DNA of 64,000 nucleotides from Blastopirellula marina DSM 3645 (GCF_000153105.1 NZ_CH672377.1:1126724-1190723), one strand, 5' to 3'. Counted from the stretch's first letter, positions 8,074 through 17,732 are shown. Program-made: numbers and translations. The notes: generated by a model from the sequence alone, not told the origin.

Positions 8074-9204
8074 TTACTTGAAATCTTTCCGGTCCAATAA
8101 GCCATCCTTATTGCGGTCCAAAACTGGAAACATGCGGGGAGGACCGTCGAACTCTTCCTTGGTCACCTGGCCATCTTTATTGCGATCGGCGCGAGCCATC
8201 ACTTGCTCGTAGGTGAGCCGACGTTCGCGACCCATTGGCGAACCTTGGCCCGAACGCGACTCGCTGGCTTTGCTGGTCGAAGTCACGGCTACGTTCTTCA
8301 CGGCCTCGTCGCTCTTCAATGTACGCTCGAAAAATTGATTGACCATTTCGGTCACTTCGACGCCGCCAAAACCCTTTCCATGTCCGCCCCCTTCGATGGT
8401 ATGCAAATGAACCGGAAGGTCCGCTTTTTTCAGCGCATCAAACAGCAATTCACTTTGATAGTGGGCGACGGTCGGATCGGCGTCTCCGTGCACGATCAAA
8501 AACGGGGGAGTCTTTTCGCTGATATACTCAATGGGGTTCGCCTTGGCCGCTTTTTCTTTGTTTTCGAGAATCGGTCCGCCGATCAACTTCGACTCCGGCG
8601 AGTTGGGATCGAGATGTTTCCGCGCCCGGGGAATCGCTTTCACGTCCATCTGAAGCAGGTCGGTCGGACCATAGTAGTCGCAAACGGCCTGGACTCGGCT
8701 GGAAACGTCGAGATGCTCACCGACATCAAACTGTCCGCTGTCACTGGTCGTCCCTAACAACGACACCAGATGCCCACCGGCCGAGCTTCCCCAGACGCCA
8801 AACTGATCGGGCTGGATGCCGTACTTTCCAGCGTTGGCTCGTAACCAGCGAACTGCCGCTTTGCAGTCTTCGATCTGGGCCGGGAAAATCGCCTCACCGC
8901 TTAGTCGATATTCGACGCTCGCAACGGCATAGCCTTCTGATGTCAGCCGCCGCGCGGGACAACCAGCTTTGCTTCCCCCCATCCAGCCGCCGCCGTGAAT
9001 CCAGATGACCAGCGGCAACGGTTCCTTCGCTTTCTCGGGCAGATAGAGATCGAGTTTTAGCTCGCGATCCCCAATTTTGGCGTAGGTCAAATCCTTTTTC
9101 ATCTCGACTCCAGGAGGAAGCTGTCGGGACGGTTGCCCTAGCGCCGCCGTCGATACGATTGTCGCCAAAATCAGCGATGCCGCACTCATCACTTTGGTAA
9201 TCAT
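8074..9204 (-). CDS. secreted alpha/beta hydrolase (BD-FAE type) with C-terminal EF-hands
   Basis: 376 residues with a signal peptide (cleavage about residue 23). Residues 30-300 form an acetyl-xylan-esterase-like hydrolase: oxyanion HGGGW, nucleophile elbow GSSAGG, acid HGDADPTV and catalytic His in EGGGHG. After a Ser/Lys-rich linker, two EF-hand loops follow (DRNKDGQVTKEE and DRNKDGLLDRKD). Such esterase-EF-hand fusions are common in planctomycetes and probably act on acetylated polysaccharides outside the cytoplasm. GGGAG is nine bases before the ATG. It heads a leftward group with the dioxygenase and EF-hand genes, though the 126-base gap leaves cotranscription open. Confidence 0.9.
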   Translation of the reverse strand: MITKVMSAASLILATIVSTAALGQPSRQLPPGVEMKKDLTYAKIGDRELKLDLYLPEKAKEPLPLVIWIHGGGWMGGSKAGCPARRLTSEGYAVASVEYRLSGEAIFPAQIEDCKAAVRWLRANAGKYGIQPDQFGVWGSSAGGHLVSLLGTTSDSGQFDVGEHLDVSSRVQAVCDYYGPTDLLQMDVKAIPRARKHLDPNSPESKLIGGPILENKEKAAKANPIEYISEKTPPFLIVHGDADPTVAHYQSELLFDALKKADLPVHLHTIEGGGHGKGFGGVEVTEMVNQFFERTLKSDEAVKNVAVTSTSKASESRSGQGSPMGRERRLTYEQVMARADRNKDGQVTKEEFDGPPRMFPVLDRNKDGLLDRKDFK

Positions 9205-9454
9205 GGAGAATATCTCCCTCGATTTGATGTGAAACCGTTTTTGCCGTTATCTACCGAACGCGTGAGAGATAGAGAAGTTTCGCGTGTTGCTGAAAGTACT
9301 GGCATATATCCCAGTGAACCGGAAAGAATCCGTAAGCTTTATTCAGGTCGGACAGTGACGCAGAAAATCGGCTGGCGTCGCCTTTATCAACGAAAAGTCA
9401 TTTCGAGGCAAATTGCATCACGATTTCCCTAAATTTCTCCCGTCCAGCTTGCCG
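9205..9454. other. divergent intergenic region
   Basis: First part of the 305-base gap between the divergent esterase and DUF2239 genes; the remainder is the palindrome and leader described separately. No gene or RNA recognised. Confidence 0.4.
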
Positions 9455-9480
9455 ATTATTTTTACCCGGGTAAAAATAAT
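9455..9480. promoter_or_regulatory. 26-bp perfect palindrome, candidate operator
   Basis: The arm ATTATTTTTACCC is followed directly by its exact reverse complement, giving 26 bases of perfect dyad symmetry with ACCCGGGT at the centre. It ends 29 bases before the DUF2239 start codon. Perfect two-fold symmetry without a loop fits a dimeric DNA-binding protein better than an RNA hairpin. The cognate regulator is not known; the adjacent gene product is itself a candidate. Confidence 0.6.
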
Positions 9481-9509
9481 ACCGCACCCGAGCTTCCTAG
9501 GAGAGAAAC

Positions 9510-10130
9510 ATGCAAGCGACCGCTAGAACTGCGTGCACCGCGTTTGAGGGCTTTCGACTGATCGGCTCTGGAGAGTTGGCCGCGATCGCACCGGCGATCC
9601 ACCAGTCGCTTCATATAGAGGACCATGCGCCGATTCTGATCTTCGACGACGCGTCGGCACATCAAGTGGAAGTTGACTTTCGTGGAGATCTGGCCGACGT
9701 GCTGGATCGACTGGAAACAGCGGCCCAATGGGCGCTCGAAGATGCGCCGCCAACTTCAGCGCCCCGCGGTCGCGGACGTCCCAAATTGGGCGTGGTCGCT
9801 CGCGAAGTGACGCTGTTGCCGCGGCATTGGGATTGGCTCGACACGCAATCAGGCGGCGCTTCTGCGGCTTTGCGCCGCTTGGTTGAGGAAGCGAAGCGCG
9901 TCAGCGGACCGGCCGATCGTATCCGGCGCTCCCAAGAGGTCGCCTATCGCTTTATGTCGACCATGGCCGGCGATATGGCGGGATTTGAAGAAGCGTCGCG
10001 AGCGCTGTTCGCGGCGGAAGAAACGCGATTTGACGAGATGTCGGCGACTTGGCCGGCGGATGTTCGCAACTACGCCAAACGGTTGGCCGAAGCGGCGTTT
10101 CATCCCGAGCCGGCGCCCAGCGTTTCGTAG
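9510..10130 (+). CDS. DUF2239 family protein
   Basis: 206 residues. The N-terminal half (TAFEGFRLIGSGELAAIA, LIFDDASAHQVEVDFRG) and the middle RGRGRPKLGVVAREVTLLPRHWDWL-x6-GASAALRRLVEEA are hallmark DUF2239 sequences. The middle segment, a strand ending in TLLPRHWDWL then a loop and an ALRRLVEEA helix, resembles a ribbon-helix-helix DNA-binding motif preceded by an AT-hook-like RGRGRPK; this is my inference, and the family has no established function. AGGAGA precedes the ATG. Together with the palindrome just upstream it could be an autoregulated DNA-binding protein. Confidence 0.88.
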   Translation: MQATARTACTAFEGFRLIGSGELAAIAPAIHQSLHIEDHAPILIFDDASAHQVEVDFRGDLADVLDRLETAAQWALEDAPPTSAPRGRGRPKLGVVAREVTLLPRHWDWLDTQSGGASAALRRLVEEAKRVSGPADRIRRSQEVAYRFMSTMAGDMAGFEEASRALFAAEETRFDEMSATWPADVRNYAKRLAEAAFHPEPAPSVS

Positions 10131-10170
10131 ATCGAGGATTTTCGGCCTTGGTCGGTCGAAACCAAGAAAC

Positions 10171-10210
10171 AAAAAAGCCGAAGACAAGTCACCCTGTCTT
10201 CGGCTTTCTT
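10171..10210. terminator. bidirectional terminator
   Basis: 13-bp stem AAAGCCGAAGACA / TGTCTTCGGCTTT with an 8-base loop, flanked by A-run and T-run, lying between the convergent DUF2239 and helicase genes. It can serve both. Confidence 0.85.
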
Positions 10211-10226
10211 TGATTTCAACTGACGA

Positions 10227-11594
10227 CTACTCAGGGCGCTTCGACTTGGCGCCGAACGGACGCTTGCCGCCGGTTCGTTTAGCTCCGCCGCTGCGACCGC
10301 CGCCGTAAGTTTTCGGACGTTCGCTCGAATCGCCGCCACCTTGCGAATATCCGCCGCTGCGACCACCGCCATTGCCGGCGGGACGTCCCGACGACTTGCC
10401 GTAGCTACGACGCGGACCGCCGCCGCCTGAACGCGGGCCACGCGAACGCGGCTCGACATGGAACGGATGATCGGCGTCGACCGTGATCGTGGTCCGAATC
10501 AAACGTTCGATCGCACGCAACGTGCCGTGTTCGCTGAAATCGCAGAACGACAAAGCGATCCCTTCTTTGCCGGCGCGACCGGTACGACCAATGCGATGGA
10601 CGTAGCTTTCCGGGTCGATCGGCAGATCGAAGTTGACGACATGCGTTACGCCATCGACATCAATACCGCGAGCGGCGACATCCGTGGCGACCAACACTTG
10701 CAAGCGACCGCTACGGAAGCTTTCCAAGGCGCGATTTCGCTTGTTCTGCGTCTTGTTGCCATGGATCGCGTCGGTGCGAATCCCCGAGGCGTTCAACTCT
10801 TTAGCCAAACGATCGGCGCCATGCTTGGTCTTGGTGAAGACGAGCGTACGGCCAACCCCTTCGGCCTGCAGTGAGTGTTCGAGCAACGCTCGCTTGTCAC
10901 CCTGGCTGACGTACATCAGGCGTTGTTCGACCCGTTCGGCCGTGGTCGATTCGGGCGCGACTTCAATTCGGACCGGATTGTTGAGCAGGCCGGAAGCCAA
11001 CTGCGCCACTTTCGGCGGCATCGTCGCCGTGAAGAAAATGGTCTGACGCTGTTTTGGCAACTTCGAGACGATCGTCTTGAGCGCCGGCATGAAACCCATA
11101 TCGAGCATGCGGTCCGCTTCGTCCAGGACAAACGTCTTGGCCTGGCTCAGATCGACGTAACCCTGATCCATCAGATCGAGCAAACGACCCGGCGTCGCGA
11201 TCGCGACATGCACGCCGCGTTTCAAAGCGCGAACTTGCGGATTTTGACCGACGCCGCCAAAGATGGTGGTCAAACGGAACTTGACGTTACGTCCGTAGAC
11301 GTTGAAGCTTTGGGCGATTTGCACCGCCAATTCGCGGGTCGGCGACAACACCAACACCTGCGGAGCACACGCATCAGCGCGACTGCGGTCGAGATCCAGT
11401 TGATTCAAAATCGGCAATGCGAACGCGGCGGTTTTGCCGGTTCCGGTCTGGGCGCAACCGATTAGGTCGCTCCCTTCCAGCAAATGAGGAATCGCTTGGC
11501 CTTGAATCGGGGTAGGCGTGTGATACTTCTCGGTGGCCAAGGCTTCTTGGATCGCTTCGCTAAGCTGCAAATCGCGAAAACTAGTGATACTCAA
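10227..11594 (-). CDS. DEAD-box ATP-dependent RNA helicase (RhlE-like)
   Basis: 455 residues from a TTG at 11594 with AGGA five bases upstream; the product then starts (M)SITSFRDLQLSEAI, as in relatives. Motifs in order: Q motif (PTPIQ), I AQTGTGKT, Ia PTREL, II DEAD, III SATM-type (TATM), IV LVFTKTK, V ATDVAARGID, VI HRIGRTGRAG. The C-terminal about 80 residues are Gly/Arg/Ser-rich (SYGKSSGRPAGNGGGRSGGY), a typical RNA-binding tail. It remodels RNA duplexes in the cytoplasm, often in ribosome assembly or RNA decay. The frame stays open upstream to 11744, but this extension has no family similarity. Confidence 0.93.
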   Translation of the reverse strand: MSITSFRDLQLSEAIQEALATEKYHTPTPIQGQAIPHLLEGSDLIGCAQTGTGKTAAFALPILNQLDLDRSRADACAPQVLVLSPTRELAVQIAQSFNVYGRNVKFRLTTIFGGVGQNPQVRALKRGVHVAIATPGRLLDLMDQGYVDLSQAKTFVLDEADRMLDMGFMPALKTIVSKLPKQRQTIFFTATMPPKVAQLASGLLNNPVRIEVAPESTTAERVEQRLMYVSQGDKRALLEHSLQAEGVGRTLVFTKTKHGADRLAKELNASGIRTDAIHGNKTQNKRNRALESFRSGRLQVLVATDVAARGIDVDGVTHVVNFDLPIDPESYVHRIGRTGRAGKEGIALSFCDFSEHGTLRAIERLIRTTITVDADHPFHVEPRSRGPRSGGGGPRRSYGKSSGRPAGNGGGRSGGYSQGGGDSSERPKTYGGGRSGGAKRTGGKRPFGAKSKRPE

Positions 11595-12233
11595 ATCATT
11601 CCTAACGTAGTTAAGTGCAATGCGACCGCAACGGGCGCAGTCCTCGAGCGCTCGAGGATATAGGTGTATGCTCCGGCGGCTACTGGCGGCGTCAATGACA
11701 ATACAAATTGGTGCAATGACCAATTCGCGCGACATGACGCTCATGTCGAGAGACGCAAAGATCCGCTACCTGCAGATCGGCCGCGAGCCAGTCGCGTTCA
11801 TTCGGCCTGTCATTTCAGATTCGCAAGCTAGTAGGCGAGCGGCCGAATGAAAGGAAGCGATATATGCCAGTCTGAATAATCTTGAACGCCGAGCAAATCC
11901 GAAGAAGCTAGGCCAAAAGATCGAAGTAGATCAAACCAACGCCGCTTACGACGTTGGTGCGTGCTCAACTCTTAAACCGATGAGATATCCATCTGATCGG
12001 TTCAGTGGGAAATTGTAGCTGCTAACGTGATTTTGGATAGGGGGAAAATACATTCCCTCCAGCGGATTGCCGAAGTAAGTCCCTCCCGCCCGGAAAGTCG
12101 GCGTAATTCCTCGATAGTGAGGAGAAAAAAGCGGACAATGCTATCAAATTCAAGCGACTCTCCTGCGGTTGGCGGCCGCGCCCAGTAGCGTACAATCGAC
12201 CCTGTCGCATCCACAGGGAACGGGGAGAAACGT
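11595..12233. other. large intergenic region
   Basis: 639 bases between the divergent helicase and the small membrane protein gene. It contains an 11-bp inverted repeat TTCATTCGGCC (11797-11807) / GGCCGAATGAA (11841-11851) separated by 33 bases. No coding region or known RNA was recognised. Confidence 0.4.
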
Positions 12234-12398
12234 TTGAATACGCCGCTGCTGATCGCCGCCAGCGTGATTATTCCGCTTTTCTGGGGATGGGGTACGCACC
12301 TGCTCTTCGCCTGGATTTGGCCTCCTCAATCGGCTCGCCGCGTTGATCACAACGATCCGCAGCGCCCGCAGGGACCTCCGTTCGACTTTCAGATCTAA
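12234..12398 (+). CDS. 54-aa small membrane protein
   Basis: TTG start with GGGGAG seven bases upstream. The product begins (M)NTPLLIAASVIIPLFWGWG, continues HLLFAWIWP and ends with a charged, Pro-rich tail (QSARRVDHNDPQRPQG, then FDFQI). One hydrophobic segment at residues 4-30 indicates a single-pass or hairpin membrane protein with a polar C-terminus. The stop lies 10 bases before the TauE/SafE exporter start, so the two are almost certainly cotranscribed. Function unknown; an accessory subunit of the exporter is inference from position. The good SD, hydrophobicity pattern and tight spacing are why I call it a real gene. Confidence 0.65.
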   Translation: MNTPLLIAASVIIPLFWGWGTHLLFAWIWPPQSARRVDHNDPQRPQGPPFDFQI

Positions 12399-12408
12399 GG
12401 TCCATGTG

Positions 12409-13197
12409 ATGATCTCTCCCGAAATCCAAGAGTTCCTGCGTTACGCGCCGATCGGTTTTTTGGTCGGCGGATACGGAACATTGGTCGGCGCCGGAGGCGG
12501 ATCGGTATTGGTGCCGATCCTGCTGATGATGATGCCGGATGAATCCCCCGCCAAGATTACGGCGATCTCGCTGGCGGTCGTCTTCTTCAACGCCTACTCC
12601 GGTACGGTCGCCTACATGCGCATGGGGCGCATCGACTATCGCGCCGGCACGATCTTCACCGTGGCAGGCATCCCCGGCGCAATCCTCGGAACGATGCTCG
12701 TGCGAGAAATGCCGCGGGAATTATTCGATCCGATCTTCGGCACGTTGCTGGTTCTGATCGGCGCCTGGTTATTCTCCAATCCTCTCGGATCGACCAGTGA
12801 GACGGACAATACGAACCAGCCGATCGCTGGGACGCGGATGTTGATCGGCTCGCTCGGCAGCGCCTATATCGGCGTCGTTTCTAGTTTGCTCGGGATCGGC
12901 GGCGGGATCATCCACGTGCCGTTTTTGATCCGCGCCTTGAAGATGCCGCCCCACTTCGCCACGGCGACCTCTCATTTTGTGCTCACCTTTATTGCGTTGA
13001 CCGCGACAATTACGCATGTCAGCATGGGCGAGTTTCAGGGAGAACTTTCGACCACCATGTATCTGGCGGTCGGCGTCATGATGGGCGCTCCGATCGGCGC
13101 GGCCGTTTCGACCAAACTGAAGGGTTCGCTGATCGTGAAGATGCTCGCCCTGGCGCTCTGCTTTGTCGGCATCCGACTGCTCGTGCGGATGTTCTAA
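12409..13197 (+). CDS. TauE/SafE family sulfite/organic-anion exporter
   Basis: 262 residues with about eight hydrophobic helices. The two halves carry the repeat typical of TauE/SafE permeases: GGYGTLVGAGGGSVLVPIL near the N-terminus and SSLLGIGGGIIHVPFLI in the second half. The family exports sulfite, sulfoacetate or related anions across the inner membrane. The ATG at 12409 was chosen over the open frame reaching 12343; a GTG one codon earlier is equally possible. It forms a likely operon with the preceding 54-aa membrane protein and is convergent, at 9 bases, with ilvA. Confidence 0.88.
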   Translation: MISPEIQEFLRYAPIGFLVGGYGTLVGAGGGSVLVPILLMMMPDESPAKITAISLAVVFFNAYSGTVAYMRMGRIDYRAGTIFTVAGIPGAILGTMLVREMPRELFDPIFGTLLVLIGAWLFSNPLGSTSETDNTNQPIAGTRMLIGSLGSAYIGVVSSLLGIGGGIIHVPFLIRALKMPPHFATATSHFVLTFIALTATITHVSMGEFQGELSTTMYLAVGVMMGAPIGAAVSTKLKGSLIVKMLALALCFVGIRLLVRMF

Positions 13198-13206
13198 AGC
13201 GTCCGA

Positions 13207-14784
13207 CTACAGGAAGAGTCGATAGGCCGGATTGTTGGTTTCATCCACGCACGGATAGGCCAGCCCGCTCAAGAATTCCTCGAACCCGGCCATCTCGCTA
13301 TCGGGTACTTGCAGCCCGGCCAAGATCCGCCCTACATCGCCTCCTTGGCTGCGATAGTGGAACAGGCTGATATTCCAACTAGGCGGCATGTGCGACAGAA
13401 ACTTCATCAGCGCACCGGGGCGTTCCGGAAAATCAAAGCGATACAGCCGTTCGTTTTGGACGTGCGGACTTCGCCCGCCGACCATGTATCGAACATGCAT
13501 TTTCGAGAGTTCGTCATTGGTCAGGTCGACCGCAGCAAACGCATGCCGATTCAGCTTCTCGATCATATCGGCGGTATCTTGCCGGTTCGACGTCGTTAGC
13601 CCGACAAAGACATGCGCCTGGGTTTTGTCCGACATGCGGTAATTGAATTCCGTAATCCCGCGGGTTCCCAGCAACTCACACAAGCGTTTGAAACTCCCTG
13701 GTTGCTCCGGAATCGAAACAGCGATCAGCGCCTCGCGCTGCTCACCCACTTCGGCCCGCTCGGCGACAAACCGCAGTCGATCAAAGTTCATGTTGGCGCC
13801 GCACGTGACCGCGATCAGGTTCGAATTCGTCAGCTTGTTCTCGGCCGCGTATTGCTTCAGACCGGCGACGCTCAATGCGCCCGCAGGCTCCAAAATGCTG
13901 CGCGTATCCTCAAACACATCCTTGATCGCCGCGCACACGGCGTCGTTGTCGACCACCACAAACGCGTCGACCAGCGCCTGCGTCATCCGAAAGGTTTCTT
14001 CGCCGACCAACTTCACCGCCGTGCCGTCAGAGAAGAGCCCGACCTCGCTCAGTTGGACGCGTCGACCTGCTGCGACCGATTGAACCATCGCATTGGAATC
14101 GGCGATCTGCACGCCGATCACTTTGATCTCAGGCCGGACCGCTTTGACATAGGCGGCGACGCCGGAGATCAAACCGCCTCCGCCGATCGCGCAAAAGATC
14201 GCATGAATCGGCTGTTGCAATTGCTGTAAGATCTCCATTGCGATCGTCCCCTGACCGGCAATTACGTCCGGATCATCGAACGGATGAACGAAGGTCAGCC
14301 CTTGCTCGAGAGCGATCTCGATCGCAAAGGCGTAGGCGTCCGAGTAGCTTTCGCCGTGCAACGTGACCTCGCCATGAAACGAGCGCACCGCTTCAATTTT
14401 CAGCTGGGGAGTCGTCACCGGCATGACGATCATCGCGCGACATCCCAAACGGTGGGCGCTGAGCGCCACTCCTTGCGCGTGATTTCCGGCCGAGGCGCAA
14501 ATGACGCCGCGCGACAGTTGTTCCGGCGTCAGATGGGCCATCTTGTTGTAAGCGCCGCGCAGCTTAAAGCTGAATGACGGTTGATTGTCTTCCCGCTTGA
14601 ACCAGACCGCGTTGCCAATTCGCTTCGACAGCCGGGCCGCTTGTTCCAGCGGCGATTCGATCGCGACGTCATAAACCCGCGCATTCAAAATCTTCAGCAG
14701 ATAGTCGGTCAGACCAAGCGTCTGGCCGTCGGAGGCCGCAGCGGGCGAAAGTTGATCGTGGGGAGTTTGGCCAGGGCCCAGCAT
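13207..14784 (-). CDS. ilvA: threonine ammonia-lyase, biosynthetic (threonine deaminase)
   Basis: 525 residues, the length of the biosynthetic enzyme. It converts threonine to 2-oxobutanoate and ammonia, the first committed step to isoleucine. The PLP lysine lies in SFSFKLRGAYNKM (about residue 75), the phosphate-binding loop in GGGGLIS, and SAGNHAQGVA is the substrate loop. The C-terminal third has two ACT-like regulatory domains (IAVSIPEQPGSFKRLCELLG and YRFDFPERPGALMKFLSHM), which bind isoleucine and valine in relatives. It stands alone here, without other ilv genes. Confidence 0.95.
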   Translation of the reverse strand: MLGPGQTPHDQLSPAAASDGQTLGLTDYLLKILNARVYDVAIESPLEQAARLSKRIGNAVWFKREDNQPSFSFKLRGAYNKMAHLTPEQLSRGVICASAGNHAQGVALSAHRLGCRAMIVMPVTTPQLKIEAVRSFHGEVTLHGESYSDAYAFAIEIALEQGLTFVHPFDDPDVIAGQGTIAMEILQQLQQPIHAIFCAIGGGGLISGVAAYVKAVRPEIKVIGVQIADSNAMVQSVAAGRRVQLSEVGLFSDGTAVKLVGEETFRMTQALVDAFVVVDNDAVCAAIKDVFEDTRSILEPAGALSVAGLKQYAAENKLTNSNLIAVTCGANMNFDRLRFVAERAEVGEQREALIAVSIPEQPGSFKRLCELLGTRGITEFNYRMSDKTQAHVFVGLTTSNRQDTADMIEKLNRHAFAAVDLTNDELSKMHVRYMVGGRSPHVQNERLYRFDFPERPGALMKFLSHMPPSWNISLFHYRSQGGDVGRILAGLQVPDSEMAGFEEFLSGLAYPCVDETNNPAYRLFL

Positions 14785-15032
14785 AGATGTCTCGTCGCGA
14801 AAGGGGAATACGTCGATTCAATTATAACGAGCGGTCTCCATTTCTCCTGTAGGCCGCCCCCAATGTGCGCAGGGAAGTTTCCGTTGAAATCTTTCTTTCT
14901 TCAAAAGGACCTTGGCCAACTTGCCTCGAACCGGCAGTTCGCGTTAATAGGTAAAAGGGCGCAATACCCGAGCGAAAGCCAAACAGCGCCACTCGGTATG
15001 ATACTTCACGAACCACCAAGGAGGCGATGACC

Positions 15033-16064
<1,032 letters not shown>

Positions 16065-16092
16065 AGGCCACCTTCAGGCGACCAACCAGGAA

Positions 16093-16128
16093 AGCCATCG
16101 CCGCTACACGCTCTTTGCGGCGATGGCT
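16093..16128. terminator. hairpin between convergent genes
   Basis: Perfect 12-bp stem AGCCATCGCCGC / GCGGCGATGGCT with a 12-base loop, between the aldo/keto reductase and DUF421 genes. No T-run; function inferred from position. Confidence 0.55.
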
Positions 16129-16134
16129 GCTAAT

Positions 16135-16710
16135 CTAAGCGGAAGGGTTCGAAATCGCAAGCAGGTCCGGCGGCAGCGCTTCTTTTCCCGCGACCCCTTC
16201 CAATAGTTCAGGCGCAAGCTTGGCATCTGGATCTTTGGAATGAAGAACAGAAATATCGCCGGTCGTTTCAAATATGACGGCGAGCACCTCATCAAGGTTA
16301 ATTGCGTTCGCCTCGCGTAATTTTCCATAGATGTCCGCGCGGGTCACGTTCGACTTCCGCATATTGTCTTCCAGCATTCGCCCTTTCGACATTAATAGAA
16401 TGGGTTGATTGTCGACAATTTGACCCACAGTCGACGAACTTCGCCGGAGAAACGCCACCAACCACTGTCCGCCGAAGAGCGTAGCAATCGCGACTAACCC
16501 CACAGACAAAGTCGGCGTCGAGCCAGACATGGTGGACGCAAAGAGCGAGCCGACGGCAATCGTCATCGCAAAGTCGGCCGCCGATATTTTGGAGAAGCTG
16601 CGCAAGCCGACAATTCGCGTGTACGCGAGGATCGCCCCATAGGTGACGGTCCCCGAGAGCACCACCATCGCCAGTTCGCTCCATGCCGAGGTGATCCATT
16701 CGTCGATCAT
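16135..16710 (-). CDS. DUF421 family membrane protein (YetF/YcaP-like)
   Basis: 191 residues: three N-terminal hydrophobic helices with YTRIVGLRSFSKISAADFAMTIAVGSLFAS, followed by a cytoplasmic domain with QPILLMSKGRMLEDNMRKSNVTRADIYGKLREANAINLDEVLAVIFETTGDISVL. These are the hallmark segments of DUF421 (YetF/YcaP) proteins, of unknown function and in some species linked to spore or membrane physiology. Convergent with the aldo/keto reductase gene. Confidence 0.9.
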   Translation of the reverse strand: MIDEWITSAWSELAMVVLSGTVTYGAILAYTRIVGLRSFSKISAADFAMTIAVGSLFASTMSGSTPTLSVGLVAIATLFGGQWLVAFLRRSSSTVGQIVDNQPILLMSKGRMLEDNMRKSNVTRADIYGKLREANAINLDEVLAVIFETTGDISVLHSKDPDAKLAPELLEGVAGKEALPPDLLAISNPSA

Positions 16711-17024
16711 TTGGATATCTTCTTTCCGGATAACATCCGATAGTTCGCGCTAAAACTAATAAAACTGAGTATCGAGGCAATTATCGCAACTCTCGACTGG
16801 CAAGCAAAACTTCGCCCCCGGATGATCGTAACCAATCATCCTCCTGTTTGACGAATGACAAGGCGAATCAACTCACCAAAATCATCGCCGCCGGGTGACG
16901 TCGAGCGCAGAACCAGTGACTCTGATCCTACGAACAGCACGTCATTTGACAACCTTTCTCCACGACGTAGATTTGCGAGATTTCTCTCGGCAATTCTCCC
17001 TTTCGACGCAGAGGCTTGTGGTCT
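16711..17024. other. divergent intergenic region
   Basis: 314 bases between the divergent DUF421 and HXXEE genes; presumably holds both promoters. No other feature recognised. Confidence 0.4.
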
Positions 17025-17627
17025 ATGTCCATCCCTGAAAAAACGCCTGCTCCGCTGAAATGGCTGGATGACAATTGGCCGTTTGCTGGCGCGGTGACGA
17101 TGATTTTTCTGCTGGGACTATTGCCGCTCGTCGCCGGCGCTTGGTCGTTTGCGCTCGTCCTGGTTTTGTTGCAACTGATCGTCTATTTAGCGCACCAATT
17201 GGAAGAACATCTGGGAGATCGATTTCGCCGCTTTGTCAATGAGAACGTCGCAGGCGGGTACGAAGCGCTGACGCCGCGGGCCACGATGTGGATCAACGTG
17301 GGCGGCGTGTGGGTCGTCTATTTTGCGGCGCTGTTGATGGCCGGACTATTCGATGTCGGCTGGGGCTTGATCGCCGTTTACACGATGCTGCTCAACGCGT
17401 TGGCCCACATCGCCGCCACCTTGGCGATGCACCGCTACAATCCCGGCCTCTGGACAGCGATCTTCTTGTTTTTGCCGGTCGGCGGTTTTACCTGGATCAT
17501 CCTGAGCGAAAGCAACGGCATGGGCATGCTGGCCCATGTGGTCGGCCTAGCGACTGCGCTCGCGATCCATATTGGGATCGTGCTGAGCGTCAAACATCGC
17601 CAGCAACTGCTGATGCAAACGGCGTAA
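17025..17627 (+). CDS. HXXEE domain-containing membrane protein
   Basis: 200 residues with about six hydrophobic helices. The signature HQLEEH lies near residue 57, a second AHIAATLAMHRYNPG block near 130, and a third histidine-bearing segment (AHVVGLATALAIH) toward the end, as in HXXEE proteins (PF13787), whose conserved His/Glu suggest a membrane-embedded metal site. Function unknown. The ATG at 17025 is preferred over an upstream TTG. It is followed 100 bases later by the polymerase gene, which has its own promoter. Confidence 0.8.
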   Translation: MSIPEKTPAPLKWLDDNWPFAGAVTMIFLLGLLPLVAGAWSFALVLVLLQLIVYLAHQLEEHLGDRFRRFVNENVAGGYEALTPRATMWINVGGVWVVYFAALLMAGLFDVGWGLIAVYTMLLNALAHIAATLAMHRYNPGLWTAIFLFLPVGGFTWIILSESNGMGMLAHVVGLATALAIHIGIVLSVKHRQQLLMQTA

Positions 17628-17666
17628 GGCGCAGCCCGCGATTTGTCGGATCTGCAAATTTGTCTC

Positions 17667-17695
17667 TTGCTGCGAAATTCAAAACCCGATACAAC
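17667..17695 (+). promoter_or_regulatory. candidate promoter of the Y-family polymerase gene
   Basis: TTGCTG (17667-17672) and TACAAC (17690-17695) are spaced by 17 bases, a plausible sigma-70-type promoter. It abuts the SOS-like operator immediately downstream. Confidence 0.4.
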
Positions 17696-17711
17696 GTGAA
17701 CATAGGTTCAC
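17696..17711. promoter_or_regulatory. SOS (LexA/Cheo-type) box
   Basis: GTGAACATAGGTTCAC contains GAAC-N4-GTTC with perfectly paired GTGAAC/GTTCAC arms, matching the LexA operator class first described in Gram-positive bacteria. It sits directly after the candidate -10 element and 21 bases before the polymerase start codon, the right place for repression of a DNA-damage gene. LexA binding in this organism is inference. Confidence 0.65.
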
Positions 17712-17732
17712 TATCAGTATTGGAGGCGCGCC

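Noticed and set aside
11797..11851. Inverted repeat in the helicase upstream gap as insertion-sequence ends
   Set aside because: 11-bp arms only, 33 bases apart, no transposase remnant or target duplication.
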